A stretch of 64,000 bases of DNA from Meghimatium bilineatum. Its lineage: Eukaryota > Mollusca > Gastropoda > Stylommatophora > Philomycidae. A program made the translations under genes and the position numbers. The first letter of the stretch is position 1, and each line of letters begins with the position of its first letter. This document shows positions 25,901-37,900 of the stretch, piece by piece. The notes under the pieces were generated by a model. That model was not told the origin of the DNA, did not search any database, and was given only the letters and a program-made list of their open reading frames with translations. The stretch spans positions 37,620,571 through 37,684,570 of the forward strand of contig CM067306.1 in assembly GCA_034231615.1 (NCBI GenBank). Direction: 5' to 3'.

Positions 25901-28900
25901 TTCGCCCTCTTAGCCGAGGTGTCATTCACCGACATCGTGTACCCCTTGTCCAAGTTCGAGTCTCACACCACGCGTTTGAGAGCAAGGCGTCCTTGTCCCA
26001 ATAGCGCCTGAGCCCATCAGGTACTGAACCCTTTCTCTCTTCAAGTGTATTTCCGGTGTAGGAAAACCTGACAGTAGAGTTGGGCCAGGGCTAAATCGTT
26101 GTCCCTTTTGTGCCTGAGTGCATCGAGTACGGAACCCTTTCTCTTCGCGAGCATATTTCCGGTTTAGGAAGGCTCGACATTAGAGTTGGGTTAGGTCTTC
26201 TTGCTTTACCAAATGCCAATGGATGGGTCTGGGTCTCTGCCTGTAAGGAACACAGGTAACTAGAAGCTCGTCTCGAGCTGACGGAGCTGGTAGTTCCCCT
26301 TTCCTAGGGACTTTTCACTTTCTATTTGCAGTTCGCGCTGCCCTCTAGCGCTGTTCTGCCATTTCATTGTTTCATTGTACTCGGTATGAAATCTATTTGT
26401 CTCTCGCATGCATCTATCTTTACGTGCATTTTACATTGGCCGCCCCTCCAATGTTCGGACTGGACTGACTTGCTTCACTGTATGTCGACAGTGTTGCTAT
26501 ATGTGGTGATGCTGGTGGTGTCGGAGATATTGTCTGTCTCTTGTGCAGTCAAATCTCTTTCCATCTGCTACCTCCACATTCTCGGACATGATCCCCAAAT
26601 GATTTGGCCAGAATCAGCTCGAGCTGCTGTATTTCTGTTTCCAGGGTGCACCGCGTGGAGGTACATTTGGGATCTTGGTTATCTGCTAACCCTTGGTCCG
26701 CCTAGAGCAATGCGTTCCCTTTGCACCCCTGGACATGTAACAAGGCAAGACTTGCTTTCTAAAATTTACAAGGAACAGTCGAGGTTGGAAGGAGGAGAGG
26801 AGGACAGAGAAAATCCTGAATTGATAACATCAAGAAATAGTTTTCTACACTCGTCTAAATGATTGAAGATAGTTTTTTGGAGAGCTTTTTTTTTTAATCC
26901 AGTGTGGCACCCCTTCGACGTTAACGGGTTTTATTATTATAATATATTGTATTGACATTGTTATCATTCATGTTGCCAGGGACTGAAATGGGGGTATATA
27001 ATAGCAACACTATGACCTGCCATGCATGTTATAAGAAGCAACTAAGGAAGTCTGGAGAATAGAGATGGCTGTCTCCTCCTGAAGAGGGTTAAAATGACCC
27101 AGAACCCACGCTGAAGTCATATTTATCAGACCAAAAAGCACACATCATCGTAAAGCTGTAAATGAAAACACAAGGCATTCTGTACTCTGGACTACATCCT
27201 GCCAACTTGCAGGAGTTTGAGAAAGAAACTCAAAAAATTATTCTTGTCTCTGAAAATTACCATGTCAATTCTTTAATGAGTGTTATAAACATATACAAAT
27301 GTGGTTTATTTTTTTAAAAAGTCTTTTATTTTAGCGGAGAATCACTAAATTATCTGATTTTAATATTCTTTTGTTCCTACAGGCTCTTACAATGGCCATG
27401 ACCTTCCATGAGAAGGGTCGTGCAGCCTTGAAGAATAAGAAAGTATCACTTGCATTACCTCTTTTTCTTGAAGCAGATGTGGAATTCAGGTACAGAGTTA
27501 CTGTGGAAGTTTCAGATTATCATGATGTTACATGTTGTCTCTGGGTGATCAAGGAAAGATGTAGCTGAAATCAGATATGATGGGTCAAAATGCTCAATAT
27601 GGTTCAAATACATACCATGTGCCTACCACTTTCACAGTTTTTAAGCAATCTGTACCAATAGTAATTTTTTAGTAGTGTGTCACATCACTCTACCAGTTCA
27701 TTTCATTAGCAGACAGTGTTGCCAGAAAAACAAAACGGCTGATTTTAACAGAGATTAAACCATGCCACGAATGTGCATAGGAGAAGAAGGGATTATAATA
27801 TACGTTAGGGGTAGCGTTATACCTAATCCTAACACCCCCGTCCCGCTGCATATCCTTTTTTGGCAACCTGCTAGTGACCTAATTTCATTGATGACACGAA
27901 AATTGTGTGCACTATAGCAAACTTGAAGTGAAGTGAAGCTGTGCATAATATCAAACTTCGTCAACATTTTAGAAAAAGTTGGTAGGCACATGATATCACA
28001 TTGGGTCACATATGAAAGGTTTGAGAATCATACTAATGGTCTATCAAACCAGACATTATGCAGCATTAAACTCTCAGCAGATGACATGCCAGTATAGTAA
28101 AGCTTTCCTCTTGTGGAAGCCCCACAGCATTTCATCTTTAGAATTATGATTCCCTATGTGGTGCAATATTCAGAGAGCCCAGCATTGCCCATCACACTAG
28201 GGAAACCAGATGAGATTCAGCACAAACCATAGTCCTAACTGATAATGTGTACATGGTGTATCGTGAAAAGCTTACTGTTTGGATGTGAATTCCTTGGGAA
28301 AGCCCAGAAACAGGCAAGCATGTTAGCTCTGCATAATTGAAGAGCCCCCTTGAATGGCAGGGAATGCATAGCTGGCTGCCCTACCCATCCCATTGACCAT
28401 GCTCCAGAACTGGACTGCTATTGATACCTTTGATAGAAAATAATGCTTGGTGGGGAGCCAAAGCTTAACTCAAACTCTACATGTTGTGGAATAGTAGAAA
28501 TACAACAAAAACATTTGCCTTCTCTGAGTAGGAGACTTATTCTTGATTAGGAACCAGCAGCACTGCACAAGGGGCATTCCCATAAAACTCTTGTCATTCT
28601 GTCAGCCATCTAAAAGTATATCATCTCAGTATCCCAGTCTGTTGTTGGTTGTGGGTCCTTCTGGTCTTTCCATAGACGACACACTTCCCACCCTCTTCCT
28701 GGTCACTCATTTATATCATTCTCTGAACATGTACATCCTGCCGAAGACAGACGTGTCAGACCATTTGCGCAAATAAAATGGCAACACAATATATTTCCAT
28801 TCTCAGGACTACATCCTGCTGGAAAGTAGGATGATAGTCCTGCTACAAGGAAGATCCAGCTGGAGTTTTAAAATGAACGCTGAAGAAGAAGAACATGTAC

Positions 28901-31900
28901 ATTCTTTTTTTTTAGCTTTGTAACCCTGTATACCCTGTAACCCTGAGCTGTGGGTTTAATAATAATAATATTTCCCATGTTTCTCAATAGCAAATGCAGG
29001 TCTGAGTTGTTGCAGGCAACTGACAATTATGCCATCTTGTGCCTTGACATCGTATGGTGTTATCTGTCCCTCAAAAACCTTGAGCAGTTACCTGATGCAG
29101 GTAAATAGTGATTGTGATTTTTTTGGTAGGTATTCATTCTCAAACTCCTGCTGAGTCTCTCTTGTATCAGAATAATGGATGTAGTCCATTGAATTACAAT
29201 ACGCCTTGCCTTGCCTTGTCTTGTCATAGCCACAAATGTCATGAAGCATCGTGTAGAGCATGTCTTTTTTCTAATGTTAAATGTGTTGCATTTGTTGTAA
29301 TACCATTTTGTTGTAGTATGTCTCTGATGTTATCAATCCATCTTCCTCTGGGTCTTCCTCTCGCTCTGTACCCAGATATACTTCTGTTATAGTCTACAAT
29401 GCGATCTGGTTTAATTCTCATAAGATGATCGAACTACTTAATCTGTTGTCTTTCTACATATTTGATGCTTGGTACAGTTCCTCTCACATTTCTTATGTCA
29501 TCATTTCTTATGCGATCTGTTCTTTTGACCCCAATGATCTTCCTTAGACATCTCAGAGGTTGCAATTTTTCTCTCGTGTGTCTTGGACAGTGACAATGTT
29601 TGACATTGATAACATAATGTTGGTATAAATATATTGTTTAACAAAATTTGTTATTAGCAAAATTGATGTATGGGTGTTTGAGCAGTGGTGTCAATTGGTA
29701 TGAGACTTCTGTTGGCTTTTTGGCATTGTATTTCAATTTCTTTGTCCAGTTTGCTGTCTTTTCAGTTTGCATGAAAATGCTTCCCATGTATTTAAATTCT
29801 TGTACTTGTCTGAGGTTGTTTTGTTAATATTTATGTTCAATGGGCCAGATAGTCTACTGATTTTCATAGTTTCTGTCTTTGATGTATTAATTTTCATGTT
29901 GTATTTTTCGCAAGCTGAGTTTAATGTATTTACATGTCTCTGTAATTGTGTTTCATCATTTACAGAGTTGTTTTTGGCTATGGTATCGTTTATTTGAATG
30001 ATATCTGCATCTTCTTCCATCTTAGACTTACTTCGTTAGTGATTCTGTCCATATAAATGTTGAATAGTGGTGGTAATAACACACATTCCTGTCTTACTCC
30101 TGTATTTATCCTAAAAGTGTCAGTTAGCCCTTCGTTAGTTCTTGCTGTGATACAATTATACAAAGTTATCAAGCAATTGTCCCTGAATCCCTTAGTCTTC
30201 AAGTATGGCCCATAGTTTGTTCTTGTCTACTCTATTGAGCACCTTTTCTTGATCAACAAATGTTATATTTGTCTATTATATTTCATGAGTATCTCGCTCA
30301 GCTGTCTCTAGGTGAATAGTGCGTCAGTGCAGCTGATTAATTCTCTGAATCAAAACTGGTTTCTACTCAGTACTGAGTCAACTCTGTTTCTAATTCTTCT
30401 TTCAATTATCTTTGCATACATCTTTCCTACATGTCTCAATAGTGAAATGCCTCTGTATTTGTCACAATCCCTTTGCTGCCTTTGCTTTTCCAAATAGGAA
30501 CTATTATGGAATCCTGCCAGTCTTCAGAAACTTTTCTTTCTATCCAGGTGGCTAAAAAATTATATGAATCCATTTTATTTCCTGTCTTCATCGCAAGCCT
30601 TGATTGCCTCTATAGTTATTCCATCAACCACCGTTGATTTGTTTGATGGGCTGTTTGTCCTTGCATTTTAAATTTCGTGAAGTAATATTTCTGGTTCTTG
30701 TTCACTCTCGTGCGATGTGTTAAATGTGCATTGTCCTTGGGTCAGAGCTGGATTAAGTAGCTCTTGAAAATATTTTTTCCATCTGATATTTCTTGTGGAT
30801 GCATTGAATATACGATTGCCATTTCTGTCGTTAATAATATGTGTTGGATTGAAGGGCTTGTCTCTCATCCTCATTGCCTTTACACTTCTGAAAAAATATT
30901 TTGGCCAATCTATGCAAATATCTGCCATTTGTTTACCATGGATGTTCCATGCTCTACATTAGCTCTCTTCATTAATTTTTTTTTTTAAACATTTCTTCTT
31001 GTTATTTGGTATTTGCTATAGCCGTAAGATTTCCTGGACTTTAATTTACTGGACTGGTATTATACAGTACCTTCTTATTTATAATTGCACACTTGACTTC
31101 TTCGTTCCACCATGATGTTCTCTTTGTTGTCCCTCATGTTAATCTCCTACTACCACATTTAGAATTCAGTATCTCTCTCATTGCTGTTTTAAAGGTGCCT
31201 CGCTCTTGATCTACACTACCAATTTGTGTCCGCAAAGTCTCAAAGATTCTTGTCATCTCCTCATGCATTGCATGCCTGATTGGTTCTTTGTTTAACTTTC
31301 TTAAGTTCGTTGTGAATGTTTGTTTATGTTTGCTCTTAATTGACATGTTTCTTAAAGTTGTAGTCATTATAATTGATCAGTGGTCAATACCAATACCAAT
31401 GTTCGGTATCACTAGAGTCTGTTATGTCTACTCTTCTACAGTACGTCTCCATGGTTTTATTTGCATTAATGGCCACATCTGACTTCCGCATTAAGAGGAT
31501 TGATAATGTGTGGGCCAATGTATGATTGAGACATGTAATTTATGATTTTATTATGTTAAGTCACAAGGTTGATAAAATAATGATTATTTTTTTGTATGTT
31601 AAACTATGATAATTTTATTGTGTTAAACTATAATGTAGATAAAATATTGATGATTTTTTGTGTTAAACCACATTTAAGTAAAACATTGATTTGATTGTCC
31701 AAATGATATTCATTGTGATTTACAATTGTAGATGATTTAATATTAGGCTCAATGGTAGTATTGTCTGGAATCTACTAAATTGAAATAAGACAATGGACAG
31801 AGCATAGATTCTACCAAGAAATAAGACAATGGACGGAGCATAGACTCTACCAAGAAATAAGACAATGGACAGAGTCTAGGATTACCAAGAAATAAGTCAA

Positions 31901-34900
31901 TGGACAAAGTCTAGGATCTACCAAGAAATAAGACAATGGACAGAGTCTGGGATATACCAAGAAATAAGACAATGGACAGAGTCTGGGATATACCAAGAAA
32001 TAAGACAATGGACAGAGTCTGGGATATACCAAGAAATAAGACAATGGACAGAGTCTGGGATATACCAAGAAATAAGACAATGGACAGAGTATTCCAAAGT
32101 TTGAACATATTGTTTGAATGGGTTAATTACAGGAATCAGTGACCACATCACATGTTCACATTCCAACTTTTTAATATTATGCATAATTTCCATAAGCTTC
32201 AGTGACTCGGAGATTAAAAAGATGCAACTTCTACTGCCAATGAATCAATCTGCATGATATCCACCGAGAGCCCCCTTGGTCAACCCTAGGGGGTGGGGGG
32301 GGGGGGGTTTTCGGTGCATTGCTCGCAGGACAATGGGTGCTGTGGTTTATGCGTCTTTAGCGAAAGTTTGTTTCGTCAAATGATATATGATTTGTTCCAT
32401 TAAAATGTGGCCAATGATTCCTGTAATTTACCTTTAAATGTTTCAGCGTAAAACTGGGACAAACATTTTATTCACTATAATTATCTTACAGAAACAAGAC
32501 TTAACAAAAGTGAACTGTGCTTCAAGCGTTGCTACGGGGAACAAATGGAGAGATTGGCTTCTATTAAGGTGGGGGATAATCTGTTCTGTTAAATGGCTGA
32601 CAAATGTTGTCTTTCATGTTCTGTTATAATTTTTCCTTGCACGCATATTCTAATTCAGATTATGTTAATGATCTTTCATGTATCAATCAATCAATCAATA
32701 AACCTGTAACCCTTCAGGGTCATAGGGGTACCATATTGGATGCTTAAGCACACAGAGTCATCCAGCAAATTCTATCCTCAGCGATGCAGATGAGTGTGGA
32801 AATATCTTGCCCTGTCCATTCCATGATGTTGTCTGTCCATGTCTTTATTTGTCCTCCTTTGCTCCTTCCACCCTCGACAGTTCCCTGCAGTATTGTTTTT
32901 GACAAGGAATCATGCCTGCATACATGTCCGAACCATGCTAGCTTTCTCCCTATAGGAAATTTGTAGAATATGTCTGTAGCATTTGTGATTATCCATTGTA
33001 GTATTTCAGTGGGCAAAAGTATTCCTTTCATGCATACTGTTATCTGTATTCTTTCATACTCGTACCCAATAGTCTGATAGTCTTTGTGTTCATTGCAAGG
33101 GGGGGGAAAGCAGATACATACAAGAAATGAATATTACAAGAAAGTGAATCATAATGTAAGAGAGGAACAAAAGAGGATAAGGGGGTGAAGAGAAAGAAAA
33201 AGAAGAAAGAAGACACATACTACAAAAACAGAAGAGTGAGTGAAGGAAAAACTACAGAGTAAGAGTAACAAAAGAAAAATGTATTATTGTTCATTGTCAA
33301 GCTGATCGACCATATGTTTTGTGTAAGTGTTATTATCACAAGTGCAGCATTTTTAACCTTTAGAACCCTGTGTGCGTGTAAATATGCCGACGAATATACA
33401 TCAGATACACCAAGTATGGTGAGCAGGATTTGCTACCATTAGTTAATATTAGAGAGTTAATGCGTACAACCTTAGTAGGATTTGCTACCATTAGTTAATA
33501 TTAGAGAGTTAATGTGTGCACCCTGAATAGGATATGCTACAATCTGTTAATATTAGAGAGTTAACGTGTGCATCCTGAACAAGATATCCTACCATTAGTT
33601 AATATTAAAGAGTTAAAATGTGCATCCTGAACAAGATATCCTACCATTAGTTAATATTAAAGAGTTAAAATGTGCATCCTGAACAAGATATCCTACCATT
33701 AGTTAATATTAAAGAGTTAAAATGTGCACCCTGAATAGGATATCCTACCATTAGTTAATATTAAAGCCACTCTAATACTCCTTGTAACTCCCTAATGGGA
33801 AAAATACAGTATGAGTCATTCTTTTTTTGAAAAGTTAATATTAGAGAGTTATAATTAATAATTTATCATTGCAGGGGGGTACTGGTGCTGAGCAGGCCTT
33901 GCTGATGAGGCTATACCTTTTACAAGGGATCGTAGCATTTCATAAGGGAGACGTAAACAGTGCTAGGAATTTATTAGGGAGGGTAAGAAAATTGTGCTTG
34001 AAATTTGTTAATATTTTGTCAAATGTATGCATGAATATCTATATGAAATATCATTATGTGTGTTTGTTAGTTGTGAGTCAATGTTTATGATTCCATATCC
34101 TTACACTCTGAGTGAATCTATGGATATTCAGTCTCCCCTAGCAGAGGTCAAAGGGTATGTAAAGAAACCGGAAAGCTTGCTCAGAAATTAGAGGCTTACA
34201 GAATGGCAGTGAGTACAACATTCTAAAAATGACAGGTCACATAGATATATTATATTTATATAAGGACATGTGCAGCAAACAAACACTAGTCGGTCATTTA
34301 ACACTTTACTGACCAGTAATACTAAGTGTGGGTTGCTTATCTCCCCCTGTCAAATGTTTTGCAAGTTTTTAAGACATCAACGGTGCTGTAATTAAAAGTC
34401 TGTACAAAATTGAACTTGTGATGTAGAGCTTTGATATTTTCTGTTTCTTCTTCTGAATTCGTTCTCAAACTCCTGCAGATTAGCAGGATGTAGTCCGGAT
34501 AATGGAATGCATTGTGTCATGGTTTACAGCATTGCTGCGATATCTGCGCCTTTTAGCCTGACACATCCGACTTCAGCATGGCTTTGGGTCACTGACCCTA
34601 TATGGGATGGGGATTAGCAGGATGTAGTCTGGAGAACGGAAATGCGTTGTGTCATGGTTTATAGCACTACTGCGATATATGCACCTTTTGGCCCGACACA
34701 TCCTACTTCAGCATGGCTTTGGGTCACTGACCCTATATGGGATGGGACAGCCAACTCCATTCCATAACCTCCTTAGTCGCCTTTTACGACATGCATGGAA
34801 AGTAAACAGTGTTGCTATTCTTTGCTCCCCTTTCGGGCCCCAGCACCACACGGGCGTAATTTTCTGTTTAATAATGAATGTTTGCATCTTCTGAATGAAT

Positions 34901-37900
34901 TTCAAGAGTCCCTGAGTTATTTCAAGACTGAAATCTTGCTTATTATAATACTAGATGTGGTTTTACCAAATCTCTCATCTTTTCAAAATAATATTTTTTT
35001 AAGAATAAATTTCATACGGCATGCTGATAAACTGTAGGAATGAAGTTCTAAATTGGATGAGTTATTCTTAGTGATATCGCTATGGTTACTATATTTCTGA
35101 ATTATAATGGTTTCACCGATTGTCAAAAATCTATCATCAATGGTATAGAATGGAAATTAAAATATCAAATTTGTTCAACAAAGTGGTCAAGAATTAGTCT
35201 GAAGGATATATTCAGTTTGGTCTAGAAATTACTGAATTAATTCTTTGTTTATTTGCGTGGAATTTTTCTATATCTTTAGATTTATTTGTGGGGAATGTGT
35301 CTATATCTTTTCTGTATCTTCAGATTTATTTGTTTGCATGGAATGTGTCTATATCTTCAGATTTATTTGTTTGCGTGGAATGTGTCTATATCTTTAGATT
35401 TGTTCCATCCGTGTGGCAGCTGAAGCCTAGTCTTAGTTCAAGTAAATATTTGGACAAAAATATATCTTGATTCTTGATTATACAAATACAAATATTATAC
35501 ACAAATATATACAAATGTTTACATAGCTGTTATATATTTTTTTCAATATTTAATTACCATAAGGTGCACAGTTCTGCAGAATCCCACAGACTGAAATTAT
35601 GGTCTTATTTCAGGGTTTGAAGGAAGGGGGGAAATTATTGAATGTGTATAGAAATATACTACTTTTTATATTTATGACAGCTGTGTATTTATTTGCAGGC
35701 AGAGTTTGTTCTGACATTACTCCATGTTGATGACGGTCAGTTAAATGAAAGTAAGATTCTGTTTCAATATGTTATTGTCATTATTGAAAAATGTTGTACT
35801 GGTCACTCAAACAGTTATTTGATTTAAGTTATTCTGGTTACACTACTATTATCTTAAGTTGTATTGGTCACTCTATTATTATCTTATTTGACTGGTCACT
35901 GTGATTATCGTATCTGAGCTTTACTGGTCACTACTATTATTTCACTACTATTATTTCAAGTTGCATTGGTCACTCTATTATTATCTTATTTATACAGGTT
36001 GCTCTACTATTATCTAAGTTGCACTGGTCACTAACAATTATTTTTTTAATTGTTTTGGTCACTATTATTATCTTAAGTTGTGAATATCACTCTACTATTA
36101 TCTTATCTGTTTTACTGGTCACTCTACTATTATCTTATCTGTTTTACTGGTCATTCTACTATTATCTTATCTGTTTTACTGGTCATTCTACTATTATCTT
36201 ATCTGTTTTACTGGTCACTCTACTATTATCTTATGTTTTACTGGTCATTCTACTATTATCTTATCTGTTTTACTGGTCATTCTAATATTATCATATCTCA
36301 GTATTACTTGTCACTCTACTATCATCTCATCTCAGTTAACTGGTCACTATTATTATCTCATCTCACATGCACTGGTCACTCTACTGTTATCTTATCTCTT
36401 CTGTACTAGTCACTCTACCATTATCTTATCTCAGTTGCACTGAAAACTACTATTATCTTATCTCAGCGGTACTGGTCACTTGACTTATTTTATTCATACT
36501 GGTCACTCTACTGTTATCTTATCTCTTCTGTACTAGTTACTCTACCATTATCTTATCTGTTTTACTGGTCATTTTACTATTATCATATCTCAGTATTACT
36601 TGTCACTCTACTATCATCTCATCTCAGTTGCACTGGTCACTCTACTGTTATCTTATCTCTTCTGTACTAGTCACTCTACCATTATCTTATCTCAGTTGCA
36701 CTGATCACTACTATTATCTTATCCTAGAGGTACTGGTCACTTGGCTGTTATTTTATACATACTTGTCACTCTACTGTTAACGTAAGTTGTGCTGTTAAAT
36801 CTAATATTATCTTATATCTGCTGTACGGATCACTCTACTATTATCTCTAGTGTACTGGTCAATATCTCAGCTGTACTCGTCACTCTACTACTATCTCAGT
36901 TATACTGGTCACTTTATTGTTATTTTATCTCAGATGAACTGGTCACGCTGTTACTAAGTTGTACTGGTCACTCTAATGTCTCAGTTGTACTGGACACACT
37001 GCTACTATCTCAATTACATTGGTCACTCTACTACTATCTCAGTTATGCTGGTCACTCTATAATTATCTCATTTGTAATTGTCACTTGTATTATCTCTGCT
37101 GTACAGGTCATTCAATTATATCTTATCTCATTTGTACTGATCACTACTGATGTGTCAGTTGTACTGGTCACTCTACTACTATCTCAGTTGTACTGGACAC
37201 TCTACTACTATCTCAGTTGTACTGGACACTCTACTATTATCTTATCTTATTTGTACTGATCAATCTACTACTATCTCAGTTGTACTGGTCACTCTACTAT
37301 TATCTTATCTTATTTGTACTGATCAATCTACTACTATCTCTGCTGTGCTGGTCACACTGCCATTATCTTATGTCAGTTGTATTGATCACTCTACTATTAT
37401 CTCAATTGTACTGGTCACTACTTCTGTCTCAGTTGTACTGGTAACTCTACTATTATCTCAGTTGTACTGGTCACTCTACCATTATCTTATGTCAGTTGTA
37501 TTGATCACTCTATTATCTCATTTGTACTGGTCACTCTAGTATTATCTTATCTTATTTGTACTGATCACTCTTTTACTATCTCAGTTGTACAGTTCACTAC
37601 TTCTATCTCATTTGTACTGGTCACTCTACTACTATCTCAGCTGTACTCACCATCTATTACTATCTCAGTTATACTGGTCACTCTTGCATTATCTCTGCTG
37701 TACTGGTCATTCTACTATCATCTTATCTCATTTGTACTGGTCACTCTACAGCTGTCTCAGTTGTACTGATTAATCTACTATCTTTTTCTGAATACCCAGT
37801 AATGCTGATGGGCTTCACAGAGAGAGAAGCCAGGCTGGGTCTGAGAGCAAAGAATGGAAATGTTGTGCAGGCAGTGGAACACATCATGGAAACCAAGAAG

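Noticed and set aside
26326-26862. 178-codon + strand open frame
   Set aside because: Most of it is antisense to the 1.2-kb retroposon and its end is a LINE remnant.
36019-37773. several overlapping open frames with YWSLYYYL-type repeats
   Set aside because: All lie in the intron 10 minisatellite and repeat with its units; no start context or domain.
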